From positions 1,860,001 to 1,924,000 of the forward strand of contig JADJPM010000001.1 of assembly GCA_016713245.1 (NCBI GenBank): DNA of 64,000 nucleotides. The letters are read 5' to 3'. The notes below the pieces were generated by a model, which saw only the letters and a list, made by a program, of their open reading frames with translations, made no database searches and was not told the DNA's origin. A program made the position numbers and the translations under genes. Shown here in pieces: positions 48,280 through 57,729 of the stretch. The DNA is from Verrucomicrobiaceae bacterium (GTDB lineage: Bacteria > Verrucomicrobiota > Verrucomicrobiia > Verrucomicrobiales > Verrucomicrobiaceae). Every line of letters starts with the position of its first letter. Positions within the stretch are counted from its first letter, which is position 1.

Positions 48280-49098
48280 ATGTCCGCCCTGCCAAGCTTC
48301 CGATTGCGTCATCTTCACCAAGTATTACCCTACGCCCATGTCAGCACCGCCGAATCAACGCCGAGTCACAGCGCAGGAAGCGCTGGAGCAATGCCGTCGC
48401 AATCGTCTGCAGGACACCTCGCGCGGTGCCTGGCGTGGGCTGAAGCCAGCGGCAGGCTCCATGCCGCCTGCCAGTTCGCCGCTCGTCTCGACGGCCGCCA
48501 AGTAAGCCTCGAACTCTTCGAGCAATTCCGTGCCACGCCGGAATTTGGCCGTTCACTCTCGGCACGAGTCGATCCCTATCACGACAGCGACTCGTGTGGC
48601 GATCTCACTTTGATCGACGCCGGTGGTGAAGCTGTCGTCTTTTTCGATCCCGACCACCAGCGCGTCATCAAGCTCTTCGCGCCGCCCAATGACGGCGGCT
48701 TCGGTTATGTGCTCGATCAAGGCAGCAATGGTCGCTGGCGCATTCGCGGCGGCAGTCTGGTCGAAGCCCTGAATCGCTTTGCATGGTTCGAGGCCTGCTT
48801 TGTCAGCGGCTTGGAACTCGACAGCCTCGGCGCCCGCGCTGATTTCCTCACGCTCAGCCAGCCCTTCTTCGTCGGCAGACGTCCCTGCGAGGACGAACTC
48901 GAAGAGTGGATGAAAGCCTGCGGGTGGGAACCGTGGTCGCCCGATACCGAAAGCGCTGTCGTAGCCCAGCAGACCTGGCGACGCGGTGATTTCGTCGCCA
49001 CCGATGTCGCCCCACGCAACGCCATCATCACCGAAGCGGACAACAAACTGCGTGCCATCGACTTCGTCGTCACACGACTGAGTGACGAGCAGCGCTGA
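48280..49098 (+). CDS. Hypothetical protein with kinase-like catalytic motifs
   Basis: The C-terminal half has GDFVATDVAPRNAIIT followed 13 residues on by RAIDFVV, which mirrors the catalytic loop (D-x-x-x-x-N) and metal-binding Asp of protein/aminoglycoside kinase folds. Upstream EAVVFFDPDHQRVIKLFAPP has a Lys suitable for the ATP-binding strand. About 272 residues in this frame. The first ~45 residues (STAESTPSHSAGSAGAM) look non-native, and the alternative frame over 48338-48505 encodes a different 55-residue peptide, so the true start is unclear. Confidence 0.55.
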   Translation: MSALPSFRLRHLHQVLPYAHVSTAESTPSHSAGSAGAMPSQSSAGHLARCLAWAEASGRLHAACQFAARLDGRQVSLELFEQFRATPEFGRSLSARVDPYHDSDSCGDLTLIDAGGEAVVFFDPDHQRVIKLFAPPNDGGFGYVLDQGSNGRWRIRGGSLVEALNRFAWFEACFVSGLELDSLGARADFLTLSQPFFVGRRPCEDELEEWMKACGWEPWSPDTESAVVAQQTWRRGDFVATDVAPRNAIITEADNKLRAIDFVVTRLSDEQR

Positions 49099-49146
49099 CG
49101 CGAAGAGCTTTCACTTCATGGTATTGTAAGCCATTCGTCCCTGTTC

Positions 49147-51042
49147 ATGCGCCTCCTCCTCTTCTTTTCCTCATTCCTCATTCTGGTTTCGTCATTCGCG
49201 GCGGAGCCGCGCCTCCTCGTTCACTACATGCCTTGGTATGCCACGAAGGATGTCAGCGGCGCGTGGGGCTGGCATTGGACGATGAACCACTTCGACCCGG
49301 AGCAGAAGAAGTGGGATGACCAGCGGAAGATCGCCTCGCATGACTACCCGCTGATCGGGCCGTATGACTCGGGGGATGATCACGCGCTGGAATGCCATGC
49401 ACTGCTGATGAAGATCGCCGGGCTCGATGGCGTCGTGATCGACTGGTATGGCACGAGCGACCTCAACGACCACGCGATGAATCATCGCAACACGCAGAAG
49501 TTTATCCCTTGGCTCAAAAAGGCCGGTTTGAGCTTCGCAGTGTGCTACGAGGACCAGGCGGTGAAGTCGCTCAAAAACGGCGAGGACATGAAACAGGCCG
49601 AAAAAGACCTCCACTGGGCTGAAGAGCACTTTTTCGCTGACCCGAGCTATGTGAAGCAAGATGGCCGCCCGGTACTGCTGGTGTTCGGACCGCAGCATTT
49701 GAAATGGAAGTTCGATTTGAGCTCCAAACCGCTCGTGTTTGGCCTTTCGCACCTCGTGAAGCAAAACAGCCTCGATGGTGCCTTCGCGTGGCCGCCGGTG
49801 ACGGGTGGCAAATCGCTCTCGCCGGAGCAGTGGAAGAAGGAACTCGGCCTCATCTACTCGGAAAAAACACCTTTCATCGCCACCACGTTCCCAGGCTTCA
49901 AAGACATCTATCAGCAGGCCGGTGTGCATGACAGCTACGGCAGCATCGCCTCAAGGGCCGGGCTCACGTTGAGTGAATCGCTGGCTCAGGCACTCGAAAG
50001 CCAAGCGCCGCTCATCCAGATCGCCACTTGGAACGACTACGGCGAGGGCACGATGATCGAGCCGACACGCAACCATGGCTTCCGCCATCTCGAAAAGCTC
50101 CAGCGCTGCGGCAATCCGGCTGATCTGCGACTGCCGGTCATGCTTTACCAGCTTCGCAAACGTGGCGGCAATGCTGCGAAGCTTGATGAGGCCTCCACGC
50201 TGATGTTTTCGTCGAAGTTCACCGAAGCCGAGGCCCTCCTCGCCAGCGTGAGCCGCGAACTCGGCAAGCAAATCATCGACGGCGGCTATCACCTCACCAC
50301 CGAGCTGCTTTATCGCGAGGAGAAGGGCGTCACGGCTGAGCAAAACCAGCGTTGCAGGCTCGATGTGTATGCGCCGGCTACGAAGAAGCCCTTCTCCACG
50401 GTCATTTGGTTTCACGGCGGTGGTTTGACGCAAGGCGAGCGCTCCATCCCGCTGCCGCTGCGCAATCAAGGCATCGCCGTCGTCACCGCGAACTACCGCC
50501 TCAGCCCTGGCGTGAAGTCGCCCGTCTTCATCGAGGACGCCGCGGCGGCCATCGCGTGGACCTTCAAACACATCGCCGACTTCGGTGGCGATCCAAAGCG
50601 CATCTTTGTCAGTGGTCACAGCGCTGGAGCCTACCTCGCGCTCATGTGCGGTCTCGACAAACAATGGCTCGGCAAGCACGGCGTCGATGCCGATCAAATC
50701 GCCGGCCTCATACCGCTCAGCCCGCAGGTCATCACTCACTTCACCATCCGCGACGAGCGCGGCATCGAGGAAACGCAGCCCATCATCGATGACCTGGCGC
50801 CGCTATTTCACGTCCGCAAAGACGCCCCGCCCATCCTTCTCGTCACTGGAGATCGTGAAAAAGAACTCATGGGCCGCTACGAGGAATGTGCCTACTTCTG
50901 GCGGATGATGAAGCTCGCCGGTCACAAGGCCACGACGCTCCACGAACTCGACGGCTTCGATCACGGCAAGATGCCCGAGCCTGCGTTTCCGCTGCTGCTG
51001 AAGTTTATCGAGACAATCGAAACTGAATCTGCCAAAAGGTAA
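49147..51042 (+). CDS. Secreted fusion: GH99-like domain plus alpha/beta-hydrolase esterase
   Basis: The 631-residue protein has a signal peptide (MRLLLFFSSFLILVSSFA). Residues about 22-340 match GH99/GH71-like domains: RLLVHYMPWYATKDVSGAWG, DSGDDHALECHALLMKIAGL, DGVVIDWYGTSDLND and IATTFPGFKDIY then ATWNDYGEGTMIEPT. Residues about 395-625 are an alpha/beta hydrolase with oxyanion motif VIWFHGGGLTQGE, nucleophile elbow FVSGHSAGAYLALM, and a late Asp (VTGDREKELM) and His (DGFDHGKMP). A dual carbohydrate hydrolase/carbohydrate esterase is likely. The fusion could act on acylated mannose- or glucose-containing polymers; substrate unproven. Confidence 0.85.
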   Translation: MRLLLFFSSFLILVSSFAAEPRLLVHYMPWYATKDVSGAWGWHWTMNHFDPEQKKWDDQRKIASHDYPLIGPYDSGDDHALECHALLMKIAGLDGVVIDWYGTSDLNDHAMNHRNTQKFIPWLKKAGLSFAVCYEDQAVKSLKNGEDMKQAEKDLHWAEEHFFADPSYVKQDGRPVLLVFGPQHLKWKFDLSSKPLVFGLSHLVKQNSLDGAFAWPPVTGGKSLSPEQWKKELGLIYSEKTPFIATTFPGFKDIYQQAGVHDSYGSIASRAGLTLSESLAQALESQAPLIQIATWNDYGEGTMIEPTRNHGFRHLEKLQRCGNPADLRLPVMLYQLRKRGGNAAKLDEASTLMFSSKFTEAEALLASVSRELGKQIIDGGYHLTTELLYREEKGVTAEQNQRCRLDVYAPATKKPFSTVIWFHGGGLTQGERSIPLPLRNQGIAVVTANYRLSPGVKSPVFIEDAAAAIAWTFKHIADFGGDPKRIFVSGHSAGAYLALMCGLDKQWLGKHGVDADQIAGLIPLSPQVITHFTIRDERGIEETQPIIDDLAPLFHVRKDAPPILLVTGDREKELMGRYEECAYFWRMMKLAGHKATTLHELDGFDHGKMPEPAFPLLLKFIETIETESAKR

Positions 51043-51045
51043 CTC

Positions 51046-51417
51046 ATGCCCATCTACGGCACCGCCTTGCTCTCCCTCTGCCTGCTCACCGGTCTCACGG
51101 TGGGGCGGATGATCGGCGCGGCGCTCGGTGTGGATGCAGACATCGGCGGGGTGGGCATCGCGATGATCCTTCTCATTCTCGGATGTGATGCCTTGCAGCG
51201 TCGCGGGCTGATGAAAGCACCGACGGAGAGCGGCATCGTCTTTTGGGGGCAGATGTATGTGCCTATTGTTGTCGCGATGGCGGCGAGTCAGAATGTGAGA
51301 GGGGCGCTTTCGGGCGGTGTGATGGCTATTTTGGCCGGTTTGAGTGCTGTGGGCATCAGTTTCGTGCTGGTGGCCGTTTTGGCGAAAAAGGGCCGGAAGG
51401 AGGAAAATCCGTCATGA
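51046..51417 (+). CDS. madL: Malonate transporter small subunit MadL
   Basis: A 123-residue protein with four hydrophobic segments, starting MPIYGTALLSLCLLTGLTVG and containing FWGQMYVPIVVAMAASQNV, which matches MadL of the malonate:Na+ symporter MadLM. The downstream gene (overlap ATGA) encodes MadM, confirming the pair. It starts 3 bp after the glycosidase-esterase fusion gene, so the three are probably cotranscribed. Confidence 0.9.
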   Translation: MPIYGTALLSLCLLTGLTVGRMIGAALGVDADIGGVGIAMILLILGCDALQRRGLMKAPTESGIVFWGQMYVPIVVAMAASQNVRGALSGGVMAILAGLSAVGISFVLVAVLAKKGRKEENPS

Positions 51418-52160
51418 ACGTGCTGGACGGTGTTTTGACAAAGAACGGCCTGCTGACGGCCTTTGCGCTCATCGGCGTGACGATGCTCGTTTCGTATTGG
51501 GCGAGTGAAAAGCTCACGCGTGGCCGCTTGCACGGCAGCGCCATCGCGATCCTGCTCGGGCTGCTCATGACGGTGTATGCAGGTGGCAAAAACGGCGTCG
51601 CCGATATCCCGATGCTCTCCGGCGTGGGCCTCATGGGCGGCGCGATGCTGCGCGACTTTGCCATCGTTGCGACGGCGTTTGGCGTGCGCATGGAGGAGTT
51701 CGTGAAAAGCGGTGTGATCGGCATGGTGTCGCTGTTTCTTGGCCTGTTTGTGTCCTTCTTTGCCGGTGGCGCGGTGGCATTTGCGTTTGGGTATCGTGAT
51801 CCGGTGAGCATCACGACCATCGGCGCGGGTGCGGCAACCTACATCGTTGGGCCGGTGACGGGCGGCGCCATTGGTGCGAGCAGCGATGTCATCGCGCTGA
51901 GCATCGCGGCCGGTTTGGTGAAGGCCATCGCGGTGATGATCGCCACGCCGTTTCTCGCGAAAGCCATCGGTCTGAACAATCCGCGTGCCGCGATGATTTT
52001 CGGCGGCCTTATGGGCACCAACAGCGGCGTCATGGCCGGACTCGCCGCCACCGATCCCAAACTCGTGCCCTACGGCGCGATGACTGCCACCTTCTACACC
52101 GGCCTCGGCTGCCTGCTGGGGCCGTCGGTAGTGTTCATCTTCGTCCGTTCGATTCTGTAG
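51414..52160 (+). CDS. madM: Malonate transporter large subunit MadM
   Basis: The 248-residue integral membrane protein (LLTAFALIGVTMLVSYWASE, IAILLGLLMTVYAGGKNGV, DPVSITTIGAGAATYIVGPV, IGASSDVIALSIAAGLVKA) matches MadM. With MadL it imports malonate with sodium ions in bacteria that use malonate. The ATG at 51414 overlaps the madL stop by 4 bp. A malonyl-CoA ligase-like gene is 2.8 kb downstream, supporting a malonate-use function. Confidence 0.92.
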   Translation: MNVLDGVLTKNGLLTAFALIGVTMLVSYWASEKLTRGRLHGSAIAILLGLLMTVYAGGKNGVADIPMLSGVGLMGGAMLRDFAIVATAFGVRMEEFVKSGVIGMVSLFLGLFVSFFAGGAVAFAFGYRDPVSITTIGAGAATYIVGPVTGGAIGASSDVIALSIAAGLVKAIAVMIATPFLAKAIGLNNPRAAMIFGGLMGTNSGVMAGLAATDPKLVPYGAMTATFYTGLGCLLGPSVVFIFVRSIL

Positions 52161-52186
52161 TTCTCGCCGCACCCTCTTTGTGATTC

Positions 52187-54877
52187 ATGCGCCTCATATA
52201 CCTCTTTCTCGCCACCACCGCTGCTGCTCAGGTCATGCCTGCACCCGATGTCGTGGCGATCACGCGACTGCCTTGTATGACGACGGGGTTTGGGAACACG
52301 CTGATCCGTGGAAACAGCTTCCAGGACAAGTCGCAGACGTGGATGCAGCTCTACACGGCGGACATGGCAGTGAGCGCGGAGGGTTTTGTGTTTCTCACCA
52401 CGAAGTGGGAGGAGGGCCTGCGAGCGGCGGGCATCTATAAAGATGGCGATGCGTTGCCGGAGATGACCGGGCTCGGCGTGAATTCGGGCGAGGCAGTGGC
52501 GGTGAGCGAGCACTTCGCGGCGTATGCGCGGCTCTTGAATCGCAAAGAAGGCCCGGTGCACACGCTGGTGCTCTATGAAAGGTCTGCTGGCAAAGCGCTC
52601 GATGGAGCCAAGCAACGCACCGCCTACCTGACCGAGCAGAAGGGCAGCATCACCGGTCTCGCCATCGATGAAGCGCGGGATCGAGTCTATTTCGCGGATG
52701 ACGAGGGCGTGAAGGCACTGTCGCTGAAAACGATGAAGCCGCTGGACTTCCGCATCGCGCTGGAGCGGGCTGGAAAGATGCTCGTGGATGATGGCGGAGC
52801 ACTTTGGGTCATTCAGCGCGGCACCTCGCCCTACGCGCACACCAAGCTGGAGGCGCAGGTCTTTGGCAGCGAACCCATCGACGCGGAGCACGGGCTCGAG
52901 CAGGCGGTGAGCAGCTCGGACAAGATGCGATACATCGCGAAGGACCGCACCAGCGCGTTTGTTGGATTCGATTTCGGCAAAGCGGTGGCGGTGTCGCGTT
53001 TCAGCTTCATGGGCGACATCGCGAAGGCCGATTTCCGACAATTGAAGGTGCAAACGAGCACCACCGGCCGCGATGGACCATGGACGGATGTCGCCACGCC
53101 GCAGGACAAGCTCTACGGCTACCCGGAGGAGTTTGTGACGCTCGATTCCTCGCGGCCGATCTGCGCCGTGCGAGTCCTCGCGCCTGATTTGACGATGTGC
53201 CGCATGGCTGCCTACGCACCGCCGCAGCCGCTGCCGGGTCGCGTGCTGAAATACGATTCGCAGGGCCACAAGCAGCCGCAGAGCATCGAAAGCATCACGC
53301 AGCCGATGGACATCGCCATCGATCCGCGCACGAGACGGCTCTTCGTGGCCGATGGCGGGCCTGAGCATCAGATTCACGGCTTTTCCGAGCAAAACGGCCA
53401 GATGACGCGCGAAGTGAGTTGGGGCGAAAAAGGCGGCTGGCGGGCTCAAAAGGGCAAAATCGGCCCCACGAGCTTCGAAAACATCCGTGGCATCGGTTTT
53501 GATGCGCAGGGCTGTCTTTACGTCTGCGATGTCGGCATGGCCGGGATGTGCCAGAGCCGTCTGCATGCCTTCACGCCGGACTTTGAGCCGAAGTGGAGCC
53601 TGCACGGCACGTCCTTCCTCGACAGCGTGGACGCCGATCCGCAATCGCCGCGCGATGTCTTCTCCAGCTTCAATCACTACCGCGACGAAAAGTGGATCGC
53701 CAGCACGCTCGACCGTGCCCGCTTCCCCGATGACCCACGCGCGAATGGCAATGCGCTCGTTTATGGCGTGCGCCGCTGGTTCGGGAAAAAATTCCTGATC
53801 ACCACCACGCAGCACGGCAATCCGATGTGCGTCTTCCGCTTTGAAGACAATGACGAGGCTGCGATCCCGTGCGCGCTCATCGCGCCGCGTCACACCGCGA
53901 AGATCTGGCCACCGCACCAGCCGCTCGGCTTCGGCTCCATCATCTGGACGGATGCAAACGGCGACGGCCAGTTCGCCGCTGCGGAATACGCCAAAGCCTT
54001 GCGCGATGACAGCGACACCGCGTTTCAAAACATCGACGAAAACGGTCACTACTGGTTCATCACGCGCATCAAAGGCGTGCGCTACCTGCGCAAACTCGCC
54101 CTCACCGGACTCAACGAAAACGGTGCGCCCGTTTGGAAATGGGACGCACCGGAAAACGCCCTCCACGAGCTGCCCGCACCCTGGCAGGACGGCAAAGCAC
54201 GGCTCGGCGGCTTCGAGATCGACTCCCAGCGCGGCGAGGCCTTTCTCTTCGGCTTTCCCGCTGACCAGCCGAATGAATGCGGCATGAACTGGCCGCTCGG
54301 CCGCCTGATGCAGCGCTGCAAAATTGACGATGGCAAACTCACCGTCACCCACAGCGCGGAGTTGCTGCACAACGTCGTGATCGACACGCGGACGAAGGAT
54401 CAGGCTTACGGCGCGGCCTTGTGCGGCGACTATCTATTCGTCGCCTACGCGCATCATTTCACCGTGCTCGTTTATCGCCGCGCGGACCTCAGTCTCGTTG
54501 GCAGGCTCGATCTCGGCCCGCAGGTGCTCAAGCCGCTCATGGACGGCATGCACGAACTCATCGTGCGTACCGATGGCGATGGCTTCGTGCTCTGGAGCCC
54601 GCACTACGTCGCCAACGCCATCCACCAGCGCCGCTGGAACGGCCAGCTCACCGGCTACGAGCCGCCACCCGAACTAAAACTCGAAAACGGCAGGCTCACG
54701 TGGACCGTCGATGGCTTACTCGAACGCCGCGTGCTGCAAAACAACGGCTGGAGCGATTGGGCACCGGTGAAAACAACTGCGCGTGAGTTTGTCGAATTCC
54801 CCCAAGCTAAAACAGCCGCCTATCGCCTGCGCACCGCCCGCTCTGATTGGTCCGCGACACTGTATATGCGGCGTTGA
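52187..54877 (+). CDS. Secreted beta-propeller-like protein
   Basis: The 896-residue exported protein has a short signal (MRLIYLFLATTAAAQV). It shows repeated beta-propeller patterns, e.g. SITGLAIDEARDRVYFADDE, PMDIAIDPRTRRLFVADGG and GIGFDAQGCLYVCDVGMAG, typical of NHL/SMP-30-like blades. A region near residues 260-350 (AVAVSRFSFMGDIAKADFRQ, QTSTTGRDGPWTDVATP) resembles a discoidin (F5/8 C) insert. A calcium-binding-like DANGDGQFAAAEY occurs around residue 590. No enzymatic motif is clear; such proteins often serve in glycan or surface binding. It lies between malonate uptake and malonate activation genes on the same strand. Confidence 0.65.
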   Translation: MRLIYLFLATTAAAQVMPAPDVVAITRLPCMTTGFGNTLIRGNSFQDKSQTWMQLYTADMAVSAEGFVFLTTKWEEGLRAAGIYKDGDALPEMTGLGVNSGEAVAVSEHFAAYARLLNRKEGPVHTLVLYERSAGKALDGAKQRTAYLTEQKGSITGLAIDEARDRVYFADDEGVKALSLKTMKPLDFRIALERAGKMLVDDGGALWVIQRGTSPYAHTKLEAQVFGSEPIDAEHGLEQAVSSSDKMRYIAKDRTSAFVGFDFGKAVAVSRFSFMGDIAKADFRQLKVQTSTTGRDGPWTDVATPQDKLYGYPEEFVTLDSSRPICAVRVLAPDLTMCRMAAYAPPQPLPGRVLKYDSQGHKQPQSIESITQPMDIAIDPRTRRLFVADGGPEHQIHGFSEQNGQMTREVSWGEKGGWRAQKGKIGPTSFENIRGIGFDAQGCLYVCDVGMAGMCQSRLHAFTPDFEPKWSLHGTSFLDSVDADPQSPRDVFSSFNHYRDEKWIASTLDRARFPDDPRANGNALVYGVRRWFGKKFLITTTQHGNPMCVFRFEDNDEAAIPCALIAPRHTAKIWPPHQPLGFGSIIWTDANGDGQFAAAEYAKALRDDSDTAFQNIDENGHYWFITRIKGVRYLRKLALTGLNENGAPVWKWDAPENALHELPAPWQDGKARLGGFEIDSQRGEAFLFGFPADQPNECGMNWPLGRLMQRCKIDDGKLTVTHSAELLHNVVIDTRTKDQAYGAALCGDYLFVAYAHHFTVLVYRRADLSLVGRLDLGPQVLKPLMDGMHELIVRTDGDGFVLWSPHYVANAIHQRRWNGQLTGYEPPPELKLENGRLTWTVDGLLERRVLQNNGWSDWAPVKTTAREFVEFPQAKTAAYRLRTARSDWSATLYMRR

Positions 54878-54924
54878 GTTTGGGGTTTCGCGCTAAATCC
54901 TCATGCCTTAGAAATGAATGAGTT

Positions 54925-56412
54925 ATGCCCGACCTTCCCTTCATCGCCCGAGCCCGTTTGTTTGCAGATCGCATCGCGTTTCGCACACCGGAGGCTTCGC
55001 ATACTTACCGTGAGCTTCTGGATCGCTCGGCGGTGATCGCGGCGGAGTTGTTGGGTGATCAAACGGACCTTCAAGAGGCTCGCGTGGCCTTGCTGGTGGC
55101 GCCGGGGTTTGAATACACCGCTTCCCAATGGGCAATTTGGCGTGCGGGCGGCATCAAGCTGCCGATTTGCTTGTCGGCGACGGAACCAGAGTGGGAATAC
55201 GCGCTGACGGATTCGCAGGTGAGCGTGGTGATCGTCGATGAGGCGAATGCGGTGAAGATCTCGCCGCTTTGCGAGAGGCTGGGGGTGCGGTTGAAGGTCG
55301 TGGATGAAATCCAAGGCACGTCGAAGCCCTTGCCTGACATCGACGTGAACCGCCGCGCGATGATTCTCTACACGAGTGGCACGACGAGCAAGCCCAAGGG
55401 CGTCGTGACGACGCATGCGAACATTCAGGCGCAGATCGAGAGTCTGGTGCAGGCTTGGGAGTGGAGCGAGGAGGATCGCATCCCGATGTTTCTGCCGCTG
55501 CATCACATTCACGGCATCATCAACATTGTTGGCTGCGCCTTTTGGAGCGGCGCGGTGGTGGAGCCGTTTGGGCGCTTTGAGATGAACGCGATTCTCGACC
55601 GTGTCCGCAGCGATGCCTACACGCTGTTCATGGCGGTGCCGACGATCTATGTGAAGCTCATCCAGGCCCTCGAAGCTGCCAGCGACGCGGATCGCGCGGC
55701 CATCGTGGCCGGTTTTAAGAAGATGAGGCTCATGGTGAGCGGTAGCGCGGCGCTGCCTGCGAGCGTGCATCAGCGTTGGACGGCACTCACCGGCCAGGAA
55801 TTGCTCGAACGCTACGGCATGACGGAGATCGGCATGGCGATCTCGAATTTGTATCGCGGCGAGCGGCAGCCTGGATCGGTCGGTGCGCCGCTGCCGGGCG
55901 TCGAAGTGCGTTTGAAGGCGGAGAATGGTCCTGTCATCACCGCCGAGGATGAGCCGGGTGAGATCCAGGTGCGCGGTCCGACGGTGTTTCAGGCGTATTG
56001 GAATCGCCCGGAGGCCACGGCGGAGACATTTGAGGATGGCTGGTTCCGCACGGGCGACATGGCGGTGCTGGAGAGAGGCTATTACCGCATCATGGGCCGT
56101 TTGAGCGTCGATATCATCAAGAGCGGCGGCTACAAACTCAGCGCTCTCGAAATCGAGGCCGCGCTGCTCGATCATCCGTTCATCGCCGAGTGCGCAGTGA
56201 TTGGTTTGCCCGATGACACCTGGGGCGAGGCGGTCTCTGCGGCTGTTGTGTTGAAAAGCGGCACGCTGGAGCTCGCGGCGCTGCGTGAGTGGTGCAAAGG
56301 GCGTCTCTCCGTCTATAAAATCCCGCAGCGGCTTAAAGTTGTCGCTGAGCTGCCACGCAATGCGATGGGCAAGGTGACCAAGCCTGCGGTGAAGGTTTTG
56401 TTTGGCTCGTGA
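54925..56412 (+). CDS. Malonyl-CoA synthetase-like acyl-CoA ligase (MatB-like)
   Basis: A 495-residue AMP-dependent synthetase: P-loop ILYTSGTTSKPKGVVTTH near 150, IPMFLPLHHIHGIINIVG near 190, LLERYGMTEIGMAISN near 295, GWFRTGDMAVLERGYYRIMG near 375, and the C-terminal Lys in NAMGKVTKPAV. The pattern HHIHG and RYGMTE is as in MatB and ACSF3. Malonate transport genes lie nearby on the same strand, so conversion of imported malonate to malonyl-CoA is the likely role. Other dicarboxylate substrates (methylmalonate) remain possible. Confidence 0.82.
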   Translation: MPDLPFIARARLFADRIAFRTPEASHTYRELLDRSAVIAAELLGDQTDLQEARVALLVAPGFEYTASQWAIWRAGGIKLPICLSATEPEWEYALTDSQVSVVIVDEANAVKISPLCERLGVRLKVVDEIQGTSKPLPDIDVNRRAMILYTSGTTSKPKGVVTTHANIQAQIESLVQAWEWSEEDRIPMFLPLHHIHGIINIVGCAFWSGAVVEPFGRFEMNAILDRVRSDAYTLFMAVPTIYVKLIQALEAASDADRAAIVAGFKKMRLMVSGSAALPASVHQRWTALTGQELLERYGMTEIGMAISNLYRGERQPGSVGAPLPGVEVRLKAENGPVITAEDEPGEIQVRGPTVFQAYWNRPEATAETFEDGWFRTGDMAVLERGYYRIMGRLSVDIIKSGGYKLSALEIEAALLDHPFIAECAVIGLPDDTWGEAVSAAVVLKSGTLELAALREWCKGRLSVYKIPQRLKVVAELPRNAMGKVTKPAVKVLFGS

Positions 56413-56422
56413 GTGTCGGCTT

Positions 56423-57637
56423 TTAAGAGGTGCTGTCTTCTTTCGCCGGAGGATCGCGGAAGAAGATGAGGAAGAGCACCAGCACGCCGACGGCGATCCA
56501 CGCTGGTGTGCTCCAGATGGCGGCCCAGTCGTGGGCGATGTCTCCCTTGGGCACAGCGAGTTTATTTTTCTCCATCACGGAACCGGCGAGGTAGGTGCCA
56601 AAGAGCGAGCCAAAGCCCCACAGGATGATGGCGATGAGTCCTTGAGCCGCGCCGCGGATGCGTTCGTTCGCCTCGGCATCGACGTAGAGCTGGCCGGCGA
56701 TGAAGAGGAAGTCGTAGCAGATGCCGTGGAGCAGGATGGCGGCGAAAATGAGCACGGTGCCGCTGCTGGAGGCGCTGGCGCTGAGCAGGAAGTAGCGCGT
56801 GATCCACGCGGCGATGCCGAGGAAGATGGTTTTCTTGTAGCCGAGCTTTTTGAGCATCACCGGCATCAGGATGAGGAAGATGATGTCGGAGATCTGCGCG
56901 AGGGTCATCTTGCTGGCCATGTCCGACCACTTCAGCTGCGTGAGGTAGGTGCCGAGATTCACGAAGTAGAAGTACAGCGGGATGCAGATGAGGAACATGC
57001 ACAGGATGAAGATCGCGAAGGCGGGCTTCTTCAGCAGCGCGAGGGCATCGAGGCCCAAAACCTCGCCCAGCGAGACGTCCTGGCCTTTTTTTCGCGGCGG
57101 CGTGTGTGGCAGCGTGAGCGCAAAGAGGCCGAAGACCATCGAGATGCCGCCCGCGAGGTAGTATTGCAGCGGTGACTGCTCGCCTTTGACGAGGCTGAGC
57201 ACCACCCCGCCTGCGATCCAGCCAACGGCGGAGAAAATCTTCACGAAGGGAAAATCCTTCTTCGCATCGGCGAGGTGCGTCATCGAGACGGAGTTGCCGA
57301 GTGCGAGCGTCGGCGCGTAAAGCGTGCAGTAGAGGATGAGCATCGGATAAAACGCCCCGAAGGTCTTGAACTGCGGCATGCAGAGCATCACCAACCCGCC
57401 CACCACACCAAGCACGGCGATGATCTTCTCCGAAGCAAAGTAGCGGTCCGCGATGAGCCCGACAATGAACGGTGAAAGGATCGCACCCCACGCAAACGCG
57501 CCATACGCGAGCCCGATCTGCTGCCCGCTAAAGCTCAAGGTGCCCAGGTAGGCCCCGAGGGTCATGTACCACGTGCTCCAGATGAAATACTGGAGAAACA
57601 TGAAGAGGGAGAGCTTGGTCTTGAGCGCGGTTTGCAT
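56423..57637 (-). CDS. Nucleoside:H+ symporter-type MFS permease
   Basis: The 404-residue protein has 12 hydrophobic helices and the NHS/NupG pattern: LSLFMFLQYFIWSTWYMTLG, GAFAWGAILSPFIVGLIADR near residue 50, NSVSMTHLADAKKDFPFVKI, and the charged loop with RIRGAAQGLIAIILWGFGSL near 310. Such transporters import nucleosides with protons. It converges with the ligase gene 10 bp away. Substrate may be a nucleoside or a related metabolite. Confidence 0.88.
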   Translation of the reverse strand: MQTALKTKLSLFMFLQYFIWSTWYMTLGAYLGTLSFSGQQIGLAYGAFAWGAILSPFIVGLIADRYFASEKIIAVLGVVGGLVMLCMPQFKTFGAFYPMLILYCTLYAPTLALGNSVSMTHLADAKKDFPFVKIFSAVGWIAGGVVLSLVKGEQSPLQYYLAGGISMVFGLFALTLPHTPPRKKGQDVSLGEVLGLDALALLKKPAFAIFILCMFLICIPLYFYFVNLGTYLTQLKWSDMASKMTLAQISDIIFLILMPVMLKKLGYKKTIFLGIAAWITRYFLLSASASSSGTVLIFAAILLHGICYDFLFIAGQLYVDAEANERIRGAAQGLIAIILWGFGSLFGTYLAGSVMEKNKLAVPKGDIAHDWAAIWSTPAWIAVGVLVLFLIFFRDPPAKEDSTS

Positions 57638-57729
57638 GGCGTGAGGCTCAAACCTACGCCGACGGGCCGGGAAGCTGTCTTTTCAATTCGAAATGGCTTT
57701 CCATGGCGTCGCTATCGCCCGGAGACATT

